In this document: in pieces, positions 11,517-20,423 of the stretch | Position numbering within the stretch: position 1 is the first letter of the stretch | Layout: each line of letters starts with the position of its first letter | From: DATFQI01 sp963831105 | GTDB taxonomy: Bacteria; Actinomycetota; Thermoleophilia; Solirubrobacterales; Solirubrobacteraceae | Direction of reading: 5' to 3' | DNA length: 64,000 nt | Assembly (NCBI GenBank): GCA_963831105.1 | Contig: CAWHOS010000009.1 | Span: forward strand, 558,001 to 622,000 | Notes under the pieces: model-generated | Told to the model about the DNA's origin: nothing | Seen by the model: only the letters and a program-made list of their open reading frames with translations | Databases searched by the model: none | Position numbers and translations under genes: made by a program

Positions 11517-13576
11517 AGCGCGCCCTGGTCATCGCCGTGCTGCTCGCCGCCGCCGCCTTCTCGGGCGGCGTCGGCCGTTCCCAGGCCACGTTCGTGGCCA
11601 ACTCGAGCCACGCTCCGGCGACCTTCGCCTCCTCCGCCGCCTTCAACGGCGTCGCGGTCTCGCTCGGCGACCCGGGCACCCCGCTGCGCGGCTCCGTCCC
11701 GCTCTCGGCGACGGCCACCTCGGACCGCGCGCTGGTGTCGGTCACCTTCCAGCGCTCGCCCGCCGGCGCCGGCACCTGGACGACGATCTGCGCCCCCACC
11801 GCCGCCCCCTACAACTGCTCGTGGAACACCGCCGGCGTCTCCGACGGCCTCTACGACCTGCGCGCCACCGCGCTCGACGCGTCGGGCTACTCGCGCACCA
11901 GCACGGTGAGCTCGCGCCGGGTCGACAACACCGCGCCGGCCACGGGCGTCAGCGCCGCCACCCCGCTCACGGGCACCGCGACGGTCAGCGCCACCGCGAC
12001 CGACGGCGGGAGCGGCGTGATCTCCGTCGCCTTCGAGGCGCGCCCGTCCTCCGGCGGCAGCTGGACGCCGATCTGCACCGACGGCAGCTCTCCCTACTCC
12101 TGCCCCTGGGACACGACGACCGTCGCCGACGGCGCCTGGGACGTCCGCGCCACCACGACCGACGGCGCCGGCAACACCTCGAGCGCCACCACCGCCAACC
12201 GGGTCGTCGACAACACCGCACCGGCGATCACGCTCACGGACCCCGGCAGCCCGCTCGGCGGCACCGTCACGCTGGCGTCGACGACCGGCGACGGCGCCGG
12301 CTCGGGCGTGACCTCGGTCGCCTACCAGTACCGGACGAGCCCCGCCGGCGCCTGGACGGCGGCCTGCTCGTCCTCGACCGCGCCGTTCTCCTGCAGCTGG
12401 GCGACCCCCGTCACAGGCACCTACGACCTGCGCGCGACCGCCACCGACGGCGTGAGCAAGACGACGACCTCCGCGATCGTCTCCTCCCGCCAGGTCGACA
12501 ACACGATCCCGAGCTCGGCCGCGATGACCAACCCCGGCACGCCGCTCACCGGCACCGTGACGCTCAACGGCACGGGCGCCGACGCGAACTCGGGCATGGC
12601 CTCGATGCGCTTCGAGTACAAGCCCAGCGCCGGCAGCACCTGGAGCACCGCCTGCACCGACGTCACGCCGCCGTCGCCGTTCTCGTGCTCGTGGGACACG
12701 ACGACCGTCGCCGACGGCAGCTACGACGTGCGCTCCGTGGCGATCGACGCCGCCGGCAACGTGCGCAACTCGGCGACGATCACGGCGCGCGCCGTCGACA
12801 ACTCGGGCCCGGCGCTGACCGTCACGAGCCCGGGGATGTTCCGCGGCACCACGACGATCAACGCCACCGCGACCGACGCCACGGGCGTCGCCGCCGCGGG
12901 CGTGTCGATCCAGTACAGCCTCGCCGGCGCCAACAGCTGGACGACGATCTGCACGGACGCCGCCGCGCCCTACACCTGCCCCTGGAACTCGGCCGGCCGC
13001 ACCGACGGCGCCTACGACATCCGCGCGATCGCGTCGGACACGCTGGGCAACCAGGGCACGTCGGCGCTCGGCAGCGCCTACGTCAACAACACCGGCCCGA
13101 CCGGCACCGACGTCCAGGGCACCAACGGCGGCGTCAACGACAAGCTCGACGCCGGCGACACCGTGGTCTTCACCTACAGCGCGGCGATCGCGCCCTCCTC
13201 GATCCTCTCCGGCTGGAGCGGCGCAGCGCCCGCGGCGATCCGCGTGCGCGTCAACAACACCGGCACCTCGGACTCGATGGAGTTCTACGACGCCGCCAAC
13301 AGCACGCCGCTCGGGTTGCTGGCATCCGGGACGGTGCTCTCGATCTACCTCGACTTCGTGAGCGGCCCGACGGTGTTCAACGCCACGATCTCCCGCTCGG
13401 GCTCGACGTTCACGGTCACGATCGGCTCGCTGGTCTCGGGCACCGTCACGTCCAGCGCGAAGGGCAAGAACGTCATGGTGTGGCACCCGAGCTCGCAGGC
13501 GACGAGCCTGACGACGGGCATCTCCGTGTGGCCGACGACGGTGACCGAGTCGGGCGGGAACGACAACGACTTCTGA
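11513..13576 (+). CDS. Exported protein with five disulfide-bearing Ig-like domains
   Basis: A 687-residue exported protein. The N-terminus (ALVIAVLLAAAAFSGGVG, then SQATFVANSSHAPATF) resembles the SipW-type signal of the neighbouring TasA-like proteins. Five Ig-like domains of about 95 residues follow. Each carries a paired-cysteine loop of the form ICTDGSSPYSCPW and a D-GxYDLRATA-DxxGN motif, and is separated by VDNTAP. The last ~150 residues form a different domain (KLDAGDTVVFTYSAAI through NVMVWHPSSQA). It overlaps sipW upstream (ATGA) and the second TasA-like gene downstream (TGATG), so translation is probably coupled. A role as a surface adhesin or fibre-associated protein is inferred. 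Confidence 0.85.
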   Translation: MKRALVIAVLLAAAAFSGGVGRSQATFVANSSHAPATFASSAAFNGVAVSLGDPGTPLRGSVPLSATATSDRALVSVTFQRSPAGAGTWTTICAPTAAPYNCSWNTAGVSDGLYDLRATALDASGYSRTSTVSSRRVDNTAPATGVSAATPLTGTATVSATATDGGSGVISVAFEARPSSGGSWTPICTDGSSPYSCPWDTTTVADGAWDVRATTTDGAGNTSSATTANRVVDNTAPAITLTDPGSPLGGTVTLASTTGDGAGSGVTSVAYQYRTSPAGAWTAACSSSTAPFSCSWATPVTGTYDLRATATDGVSKTTTSAIVSSRQVDNTIPSSAAMTNPGTPLTGTVTLNGTGADANSGMASMRFEYKPSAGSTWSTACTDVTPPSPFSCSWDTTTVADGSYDVRSVAIDAAGNVRNSATITARAVDNSGPALTVTSPGMFRGTTTINATATDATGVAAAGVSIQYSLAGANSWTTICTDAAAPYTCPWNSAGRTDGAYDIRAIASDTLGNQGTSALGSAYVNNTGPTGTDVQGTNGGVNDKLDAGDTVVFTYSAAIAPSSILSGWSGAAPAAIRVRVNNTGTSDSMEFYDAANSTPLGLLASGTVLSIYLDFVSGPTVFNATISRSGSTFTVTIGSLVSGTVTSSAKGKNVMVWHPSSQATSLTTGISVWPTTVTESGGNDNDF

Positions 13577-14607
13577 TGGCCGGCCGCCTCCCCCAGCTCT
13601 CGCGCGGCTCGATGGCGCTCGTGCTCAACGCCCTGCTCGGGCTGCTCGCGCTCGGCCTGGCGTTCGCGCCCGCCGGCGAGGGCGCGCCGATGGTGCAGCT
13701 CGCGAGCGCGAGCGGAGCGCTGTCGCTCTCCAACTCCAAGGAGGGCACCGCGGTCTTCCACGCCGACGCCATGCGGCCCGGCCAGCAGGCGAGCGGCTCG
13801 GTGACGATCACGAACACCGGCACGATCAACGCGGCGCTCACGCTGCAGGCGGAGAACTCGTCCGACGCGCCGGGCAACGGCGGCGGCATGCTCTCGAGCA
13901 AGCTCGAGCTCGTGGTGATCGACGTCACCGAGGCGGCGGATCCCGTGACGGTCTACGAGGGCACGGTGAAGAAGTTCGACGCGACCAACGTCGGCTCGCT
14001 CAACCCCGGGGCGTCCCGCACGTACGTGTTCGTCGCGACGCTGAAGCCGGGCGGCAGTGCCGACAACGAGCTCCAGGGCGCCGCGCTGTCGACCGGCTTC
14101 CGCTGGAACGCGACGGGCATCGAGTCGCCCACGCCGACCGCCACCCCGAGCCCCACGGCCACGCCGAGCCCGACCGCGACCCCCGTGCCGACGGCCACCG
14201 CGACGCCCGGCGGCGGAGGCTCGACCGCGACGCCCACACCGCCCGCTCCGTCCGCTCCGTCCGCGCCGCCGCCCACCGTCGACCCCGCGGCCGCCGATCC
14301 AACGGGCGAGCTGCTCGGCGCGCAGCTGTTCGCGCTCCCGGCCGCCTCCAAGAAGTGCGTCAGCCGGCGCAAGTTCGCGATCCACATCCGGCGCCCGAAG
14401 GGGATGACCTTCCGCTCGATCGCGGTCACCGTCAACGGCCGCACGAAGGTGCGCCTGAAGGGCTCCAAGGCCAAGAAGGTCAAGGCCACGGTCAACCTCA
14501 AGGGGCTGCCGGCCGGCAAGGTCACCGTGAAGATCACGGCCGTGACGAACACGGGCCGCAAGGCCGTCTCCAAGCGCACGTACAAGACGTGCGCGGCGAA
14601 GAGGTAG
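13576..14607 (+). CDS. TasA-like protein with Pro/Thr stalk and basic C-terminal domain
   Basis: A 343-residue exported protein. It has an N-terminal hydrophobic signal (ALVLNALLGLLALGLAFAPA), then a TasA-like domain paralogous to the first gene of the operon (ADAMRPGQQASGSVTITNTG, then ALTLQAENSSDA). A Pro/Thr/Ala-rich stalk follows (repeats of PTATPSPTATPSP), then a very basic C-terminal domain of ~85 residues with two Cys (KKCVSRRKF and YKTCAAKR). The stalk and basic head suggest wall or polymer binding, possibly as anchor or cap of the fibre. This is an inference. It is the last gene of the riboswitch-led operon. Confidence 0.82.
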   Translation: MAGRLPQLSRGSMALVLNALLGLLALGLAFAPAGEGAPMVQLASASGALSLSNSKEGTAVFHADAMRPGQQASGSVTITNTGTINAALTLQAENSSDAPGNGGGMLSSKLELVVIDVTEAADPVTVYEGTVKKFDATNVGSLNPGASRTYVFVATLKPGGSADNELQGAALSTGFRWNATGIESPTPTATPSPTATPSPTATPVPTATATPGGGGSTATPTPPAPSAPSAPPPTVDPAAADPTGELLGAQLFALPAASKKCVSRRKFAIHIRRPKGMTFRSIAVTVNGRTKVRLKGSKAKKVKATVNLKGLPAGKVTVKITAVTNTGRKAVSKRTYKTCAAKR

Positions 14608-14620
14608 CGGAAGCGCTGAC

Positions 14621-15142
14621 CTAGCGGAGCCCGAGACCGCCGCCGTCGCGCTCGTAGCGGAAGCCCTCGCCGTCGTCGTCCTCGACGTAGCCCGCGTCCT
14701 CGGGCTGGTCCTCTGAGTCGCGCTGCTCGGCGAGCCAGCGCGCGCCCGCCAGGTCGGTGCGGCCGGCCGCCTCGTCGAAGATCCGGCCGGCGTCGACGCC
14801 CAGCTTCTCCGCGCTGCGCCGGTGCAGCGGGGCGACGAGCAGCGCCTCGTGGTCGTCGTCGGCCTGGGCGAGGCTGAGCCCGACGAGCCCGAGCACGAGC
14901 GGCTTCGGGCTGTCCAGGCGGACCGCCAGCGCGGCGATCCGCTCGCTCCACACCTGCAGCAGCCCGGCCCGCGAGCGGTCGATGCCGGCGCGGAACGCGG
15001 CCTGCTCGCGCGGCGTGGACTCCGTGAAGGCGCTGATGGCGCGGGCGATCTCCGAGTCCTCGGCGCACGGGATCCGGCTGCGGTAGTAGCCGCCACCACC
15101 GGGCGCCTGCAGGCGCGAGAGCTCCGTCCGGACGTCGGTCAT
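14621..15142 (-). CDS. Hypothetical protein, 173 residues
   Basis: A soluble, acidic protein convergent with the fibre operon, with a 13-bp gap between stops. It starts at ATG (MTDVRTELSRL); an in-frame TTG lies five codons upstream. The central part (AAFRAGIDRSRAGLLQVWSE, then SLAQADDDHEALLVAP) looks helical, and the tail is acidic. No known domain is recognised, so no function is offered. Confidence 0.6.
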   Translation of the reverse strand: MTDVRTELSRLQAPGGGGYYRSRIPCAEDSEIARAISAFTESTPREQAAFRAGIDRSRAGLLQVWSERIAALAVRLDSPKPLVLGLVGLSLAQADDDHEALLVAPLHRRSAEKLGVDAGRIFDEAAGRTDLAGARWLAEQRDSEDQPEDAGYVEDDDGEGFRYERDGGGLGLR

Positions 15143-15160
15143 CGCCGACTCAGTCAACCA

Positions 15161-15946
15161 CTATCCGGGATCGGCTGCAGAACCACGGGGCACGAGCGCG
15201 AGCACGCGCGCCGGGCTCCCGGTCCCGCCCACGAGCTTCAGCGGCGCCACGACGAGCACCGCGCCGGTGGGCGGCAGGCGCGCGAGATTGGCGAGCTGGG
15301 TGATGCCGTACTTGCCCGCGCCGAGCACGAAGTTGTGGACCGGGAACGGCGGCTCGAAGGAGTGCGCGGCACCCGCGTCGGTGCCGACGGTCTCGACCCC
15401 GACGCCGGCCAGGGAGCTGTCCGCGAGCGCGCGGGCGCAGTCCGCGTCGAAGCCGGGCGTGTGCGGCCCGGTCTCGTTCGCGTTGAGGAACGCGGCCTCG
15501 TCGTGGGCGCGCGCGTCCCAGCCCGTGCGCAGCAGCAGCCAGCCGCCCTCGGGCAGCGGGCCGTGCTCGGCCTCGAACGCGCGCAGCTCGTCGACCGTGA
15601 GGACGTAGTCGGGGTCCTCGGCCGCCTCGGCGGACTTGTCGATCACGACCGCCGGGCCGACCAGGCGCTCGGGCGGCACGGACGCCACGTCCTCGCCGTC
15701 GCGGCCGGTGATCCAGTGGATCGGCGCGTCGAAGTGGGTGCCGACGTGCTCGCCGATCTCCAGCCAGTACCACGCCCACGCGGGGCCGCGGTCGTCGTAG
15801 GCGCTGATCTCGTGGCGCGTGAGGCCGGGCGTGTTGGCGAACGGCTCGGGCAGCTTCAGCACCGGCGTCTGCTCGCTCAGCGGCTGGGTCAGGTCGATCA
15901 CCTCGACGCCGGCGAGCAGCTCGGCGAGCGACTGGGCTTGGGTCAC
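15161..15946 (-). CDS. Cyclase family protein (kynurenine formamidase-like)
   Basis: A 261-residue metal-dependent hydrolase of the cyclase/KynB family. The family's metal-binding signature is present as HVGTHFDAPIHW at about residues 62-73, and a later WDARAH...HTPGF section matches family members. Its GTG start overlaps the stop of the thiamine-diphosphate enzyme (GTGA), so the two are translationally coupled and probably act in one pathway. The substrate is unknown; formamides, lactones and cyclic amides are all known in the family. Confidence 0.88.
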   Translation of the reverse strand: MTQAQSLAELLAGVEVIDLTQPLSEQTPVLKLPEPFANTPGLTRHEISAYDDRGPAWAWYWLEIGEHVGTHFDAPIHWITGRDGEDVASVPPERLVGPAVVIDKSAEAAEDPDYVLTVDELRAFEAEHGPLPEGGWLLLRTGWDARAHDEAAFLNANETGPHTPGFDADCARALADSSLAGVGVETVGTDAGAAHSFEPPFPVHNFVLGAGKYGITQLANLARLPPTGAVLVVAPLKLVGGTGSPARVLALVPRGSAADPG

Positions 15947-17571
15947 TTGAAGGCCTCCTCGAGCCATTCCGCGCAGAAGTCGGGAGTGATCTTCGCATCG
16001 AGCACGAGCGGGCCGTCGCGCCGCTCGAGCCAGCGCGCGACGGGCTCGAGGTCGTCGAGCGTCCGTGCCGTGGCGCCCTGCGCGCCGGCCGCGCGCGCGA
16101 GCGCGGCGAAGTCGGCGTCGGGGAAGCGCACGAGCTCGAGCGGCAGCCCCTGCGGCCCGAAGTGGTGGACCTCGGCCCCGTAGGCGGCGTCGTTGTAGAC
16201 CACGACGAGCATCGGCAGGCGCAGGCGGGCGAGCGTCTCGAGCTCGGCGAGCGCCATCAGCAGGCCGCCGTCGCCGACGCACGCGACGGTCAGCCGGTCC
16301 GGGCGGGCGATCGCCGCGCCGATGCCGCTCGCGAGGCCGAGCCCGATCGCCTGGAAGCCCTGCGTGAAGACGAACCCCTGCGGGTCCGGCACGCGCAGGT
16401 ACATCGGTGGGAAGCCCATGAAGTGCCCGGAGTCGACGGCCACCGTGCGCTCGCTGGGCAGCAGTGCGTCGAGGGCGATCGAGAGCGCGCGCGGGTCGAG
16501 GTGGGTCGCGTCGCCGGCGTCCTCGAACGGCGCGTCGCGCCAGGATCCCTCGGCGATCTCGCGCTCGAGCCCGGCCGTGGCGCGGAAGCCCTCGTTGGAG
16601 ACGCCGGCCGCGAGCAGCGCCTCGGCCGTGGCGGCGGCGTCGCCCACGACGCCGACGTGGACGGGGCGGTGCGCGCCGAGCGACTCCTCGTCGAGGTCGA
16701 CCTGCACCACCTTCGCGCCGCGGGCGATCAGCTTGCCGTCGCGCGTGGTCCAGCGGGTGAGGTTGGCGCCGAAGGCGAGCACCAGGTCGGCCTCCGCCAT
16801 CAGCCGCCCGGCGATCGGCGAGGCGAACCCGCCCGAGATGCCGACGGCCCACGCGGAGCCCTCGAACAGGCCGTGGCCCATCGCCGAGGTGGCGAGCACG
16901 GCGCCGATCGCGTCGCCCAGGCGCTCGAGCGGCTCGCGCGCGCCGGCCAGCACCGCGCCGCGGCCCGCGACGATCACCGGCCGCCGCGCGGCGGCGATCG
17001 CCTCGGCGACCTCCGCCACCACCTCCGGCGCGGGCGCGGGCCGCTCGGGCTCGCGCAGCAGGCCCGGCGCGGCGCCGCCGGGCGCGGGCTCGCGTTGGAC
17101 GTCGAGCGGCATGTTGAGCACGACGGGGCGCCGCTCGACGCGCGAGCGGCGCAGCGCCCGCGCGGTGTCCGCCGCGGCGGTCGCGCCCGAGTGGATCCGC
17201 TCGGGCACCGCGCCGAGCGTGGCCGCGAGGCCGGGCTGGTCGACCGCGAAGTTCGAGCGGATCGCCGCGCGCGGCGCCTCGCCGGCGAGGACGAGCAGCG
17301 GCGTGCGGCTCTTGGCCGCCTCGGTCAGGCCCGTGAGCGCGTTCGTGAACCCCGGCCCCTGGTGCACGCTGCAGACGCCGACCCGCCCGCTCACGCGCGC
17401 GTACCCGTCGGCCATCGCGATCGCGCCTCCCTCGTGGCGCGCGTGGTGGAACGCGGCGCCGGCGGCGTGCAGCGCCTGCGTGGCGACGAAGTTCCCGCTG
17501 CCGAGGACGCCGAACGCGTCGCGCACGCCGAGCGAGGCGAGCGTGCGACCGACGGCCTCGGCGGCGTTCAT
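15943..17571 (-). CDS. Thiamine-diphosphate-dependent enzyme (acetolactate synthase-like)
   Basis: A 542-residue protein with the three-domain layout of the acetolactate synthase/benzoylformate decarboxylase family. The N-terminal pyrimidine-binding domain has the catalytic glutamate region ARHEGGAIAMADGYAR at about 44-59. A central domain follows (AGRGAVLAGAREPLERLG). The C-terminal PP-binding domain has the GDG...N motif (ACVGDGGLLMALAE, then VYNDAAYGAE). A lone catabolic-type enzyme is more likely than IlvB, because no small subunit follows; instead it is coupled to a cyclase-family hydrolase. The substrate is not determinable here. Confidence 0.9.
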   Translation of the reverse strand: MNAAEAVGRTLASLGVRDAFGVLGSGNFVATQALHAAGAAFHHARHEGGAIAMADGYARVSGRVGVCSVHQGPGFTNALTGLTEAAKSRTPLLVLAGEAPRAAIRSNFAVDQPGLAATLGAVPERIHSGATAAADTARALRRSRVERRPVVLNMPLDVQREPAPGGAAPGLLREPERPAPAPEVVAEVAEAIAAARRPVIVAGRGAVLAGAREPLERLGDAIGAVLATSAMGHGLFEGSAWAVGISGGFASPIAGRLMAEADLVLAFGANLTRWTTRDGKLIARGAKVVQVDLDEESLGAHRPVHVGVVGDAAATAEALLAAGVSNEGFRATAGLEREIAEGSWRDAPFEDAGDATHLDPRALSIALDALLPSERTVAVDSGHFMGFPPMYLRVPDPQGFVFTQGFQAIGLGLASGIGAAIARPDRLTVACVGDGGLLMALAELETLARLRLPMLVVVYNDAAYGAEVHHFGPQGLPLELVRFPDADFAALARAAGAQGATARTLDDLEPVARWLERRDGPLVLDAKITPDFCAEWLEEAFK

Positions 17572-17631
17572 CGGCGCACCGTACCTGCGCGCGTGTGGCG
17601 CGCGCGACGTGGTGGGCTACCGTGGTGGGTC

Positions 17632-18822
17632 ATGGCCTCCTCGACCGCATCCCGACCCAAGCTGGACCCCCACGACGCGCTGGGGCTCGACCATCTGCTC
17701 GGCGACGAGGAGCGCATGCTGCGCGACTCCGTGCGCGGCTGGGTGGGCGACCGCGTGCTCCCGAACATCGAGCAGTGGTTCAACGAGGGGACGCTGCCCT
17801 CGCGCGAGCTGGCCAAGGAGCTCGGCGACCTGAATCTGCTCGGGATGCACCTCGAGGGCTACGGCTGCGCGGGCGCCTCCTCGACGGCCTATGGCGTCGC
17901 GGTCCGGGAGCTCGAGTTCGGCGACTCGGGCATCCGCTCGCTGGTCTCCGTGCAGGGCTCGCTCGCCATGTTCCCGATCTGGAAGTTCGGCTCGGAGGAG
18001 CAGAAGCAGGAGTGGCTGCCGAAGATGGCCGCGGGCGAGGCGATCGGCTGCTTCGGCCTCACCGAGCCCGACTTCGGCTCGGACCCGGCGAACATGCGCA
18101 CGAGCGCCAAGCGCGACGGGGACGACTGGGTCCTCAACGGGACGAAGATGTGGATCACCAACGGCGGCATCGCCGACGTCGCGGTCGTGTGGGCCAAGAC
18201 CGACGACGGCATCCGCGGCTTCGTCGTGCCGACGGACACGAAGGGCTTCACCACCTCCGACATCCACCGCAAGCTCTCGCTGCGGGCGTCGATCACCTCC
18301 GAGCTCTCGCTCGAGGACGTGCGGCTGCCGGCCGACGCGGTCCTGCCCGAGGTCACGGGCATGCGCGGGCCGCTGTCGTGCCTGACCGAGGCGCGCTTCG
18401 GCATCTGCTGGGGCGCGGTCGGAGCCGGCCGCGCGTGCTACGAGTCGGCGCTCGAGTACGCCAAGACGCGCGTGCAGTACGGGCGGCCGATCGCCGGCTT
18501 CCAGCTCACGCAGCGCAAGCTCGTGAACATGATGCTCGAGCTCCAGAAGGCCCAGCTGCTCGCCTGGCGGCTCGGCCAGCTCAAGGACGCGGGCGAGCTC
18601 GACCCGCGGCAGATCTCGATCGGCAAGCTCAACAACGTGCGCGAGGCGCTCGAGGTCGCGCGCGAGGCGCGGACGATCCTCGGCGCCTCCGGCATCACGA
18701 CCGAGTATCCGGTGATGCGCCACGCCAACAACCTCGAGTCCGTGCTGACCTACGAGGGGACCAGCGAGATCCACACGCTGATCCTCGGCGAGGCGCTCAC
18801 GGGCGAGCGGGCGCTGATGTAG
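17632..18822 (+). CDS. gcdH: Glutaryl-CoA dehydrogenase-like acyl-CoA dehydrogenase
   Basis: A 396-residue FAD-dependent acyl-CoA dehydrogenase. Seen: the substrate/flavin loop CFGLTEPDFGSDPANMRT, the mid-domain WITNGGIADVAVVWAK, and the C-terminal motif LTYEGTSEIHTLILG, whose glutamate is the catalytic base. Glutaryl-CoA dehydrogenases share this exact GTSEIHTLILG-type ending and the RVQYGRPIAGFQLTQ region. Glutaryl-CoA oxidation and decarboxylation in lysine/tryptophan breakdown is therefore the best guess. ATG at 17632 has no Shine-Dalgarno; TACCGT lies 8 nt upstream. It is divergent from the TPP-enzyme operon. Confidence 0.85.
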   Translation: MASSTASRPKLDPHDALGLDHLLGDEERMLRDSVRGWVGDRVLPNIEQWFNEGTLPSRELAKELGDLNLLGMHLEGYGCAGASSTAYGVAVRELEFGDSGIRSLVSVQGSLAMFPIWKFGSEEQKQEWLPKMAAGEAIGCFGLTEPDFGSDPANMRTSAKRDGDDWVLNGTKMWITNGGIADVAVVWAKTDDGIRGFVVPTDTKGFTTSDIHRKLSLRASITSELSLEDVRLPADAVLPEVTGMRGPLSCLTEARFGICWGAVGAGRACYESALEYAKTRVQYGRPIAGFQLTQRKLVNMMLELQKAQLLAWRLGQLKDAGELDPRQISIGKLNNVREALEVAREARTILGASGITTEYPVMRHANNLESVLTYEGTSEIHTLILGEALTGERALM

Positions 18823-18857
18823 GTCAGGCCGCGCGCCGGCAGCGCGACTGCCGTGGC

Positions 18858-19945
18858 TCAGGTCACGGCGCCGGCGTCACCGTCGGCGTCTGCGCCGGCG
18901 CGCGAGCGCCACAGCCGCCACACGCCCACGGCGGCGAGGGCGCCCAGGATCACGAGCAGCAAGGGCAATGTGAGGTCGGTGGCACCGCTGCCCGGTGCGG
19001 GGCGGAGCGCCGTGGCACTCTTCACGCCGCCGGATCCGCCGCCGATCCCGCTCGAGTCCGAGCCCGACCCCGGATCCGCCGCCTTCTCCGTCCGTGCCGG
19101 AGCCGTCGGCGCCGTCCGCGCCGGCGCCGGCCGCGACTTCCTCGGAGAACCCGCCGCCGCCGGTCGCGAGCAGCGTCATGCCCCCGTCTCCCGCCGCGGT
19201 CGGGACGGTCGTCATCGGATCGCGGTCGGACGCGACCGCGCAGCCCTCGCGGCCCGCGCGCCGAAGCGCCCGGACGCCCCGCCGCTCCGCGCGGCGCACC
19301 TGCGCCACCTCGAGGTCCAGCCGCCGGGCGACCGCAGCCCGCGACGCCGGGGGCGGCGGCCCGATCCCCGCGCGCAGGCGCAGCACCCGGCGCTGGCGAA
19401 CAGGCAGGTCCGCGAGGCAGCCCTCGTACCTGATGACGGCCTTCCGCACGCGCCGATCGGTGCGCTCGATCGCGCGCCTCTGCGCCGGCGTCGTTGCAGC
19501 GCCCCCGTCTCCCGCTCTCGTGGCCGAGTCCCCCGGCGCGCCTTCGCCGCGCGCGGTCGCCCGGCCACCGCCCCTGCTCGCGGAGCCGCCGCCCACACTC
19601 GCGGACCCGCCACCCGCACTCGAAGGTCCATTCGCCCCCGACGGCGCGGGCGACTGCCGCGACGGCGCGGCGCGGGCGCGGATGGGGCGCGGCCGCCCGA
19701 CGGGGAGAGCGCGCTGCCGCCCGGCGCAGGCGACTGCGGTACGGGAAGCGGGACGGACGGCACGGGCACGGGCACCGTGGGCGCCGGGAGGTTCGGAAGC
19801 TTGGGCGGATCCGGGAGGCTGGGCGCCGGCAGCGGATCGGCGGCGTCGGCAGCGGCGGCAGCGGGACGCCGGGCAACTGGGCGTGCGCGGGCCAAGCGAT
19901 CGTGATCGCGAGCACAGCCGCCGTGCCGAGCCCAATTTTTCGCAT
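18858..19945 (-). CDS. Exported/membrane protein with sigma-70 region-4-like HTH (frameshifted)
   Basis: The coding signal runs through three frames. It begins MRKIGLGTAAVLAITIAWPAHAQ, a clean signal peptide. After an apparent one-base loss near 19832 it continues as a Pro-rich linker (PDPPKLPNLPAPTVPVPVPS). After a second loss near 19680-19700 comes a Gly/Ser linker and a helix-turn-helix section (LPVRQRRVLRLRAGIG, then ARRLDLEVAQVRRAERRGVR) like sigma-70 region 4. After an extra base near 19070 it ends with one membrane helix (LTLPLLLVILGALAAVGVW) and a short tail. Restoring three single bases gives 362 codons. It may be intact in the real genome. Confidence 0.6.
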
Positions 19946-20033
19946 GTCCCCAAGGTCCCGGTACCACCGACCGGCATTCCGTAAAACCGCGCTTCATCCA
20001 CAGTTCACGCAGCCGGGCGCGTACGCTCACTTG

Positions 20034-20423
20034 ATGGCGGACTGGGACGACGTCGACCGGCTCGCGCTCGCGCTCCCCGAGGCGGTGGCCGGGACCTCCT
20101 ACGGCAACCGCGCCTGGGCCGTGAAGGGCAAGGCGTTCGCATGGGAGCGGCCGCTGCGCAAGATCGACCTCCGGGCGCTCGGCGACAGCGCCCCCGACGG
20201 CCCGATCCTCGGCGCGAGCGTCGAGCACCTCGTCGCCAAGGAGGCGCTGCTCGCCGACGCGCCGGACGTCTACTTCACCACGCCGCACTTCGACGGCTAC
20301 CCGGCGATCCTCGTCCGGCTCGGCGCCATCGACGTCGCCGAGCTCGAGGAGCTGCTCGCCGAGGCGTGGCTCGCGCGAGCGCCGAAGCGGCTCGCGAAGG
20401 CCTTCCTCGACGAGCGAACCTAA
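20034..20423 (+). CDS. MmcQ/YjbR family protein
   Basis: A 129-residue protein of the MmcQ/YjbR (CyaY-like fold) family. The hallmark pattern is visible: an early ALPEAVAGTSYGNRAWAVKGKAFAWERP stretch read as two parts, and later FTTPHFDGYPAILVRLG and AWLARAPKRLAKAF. Members bind DNA or are of unknown role. Start is ATG at 20034, with TACGCT 6 nt upstream and no Shine-Dalgarno. The end overlaps the convergent cupin gene by 4 bp. Confidence 0.85.
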   Translation: MADWDDVDRLALALPEAVAGTSYGNRAWAVKGKAFAWERPLRKIDLRALGDSAPDGPILGASVEHLVAKEALLADAPDVYFTTPHFDGYPAILVRLGAIDVAELEELLAEAWLARAPKRLAKAFLDERT

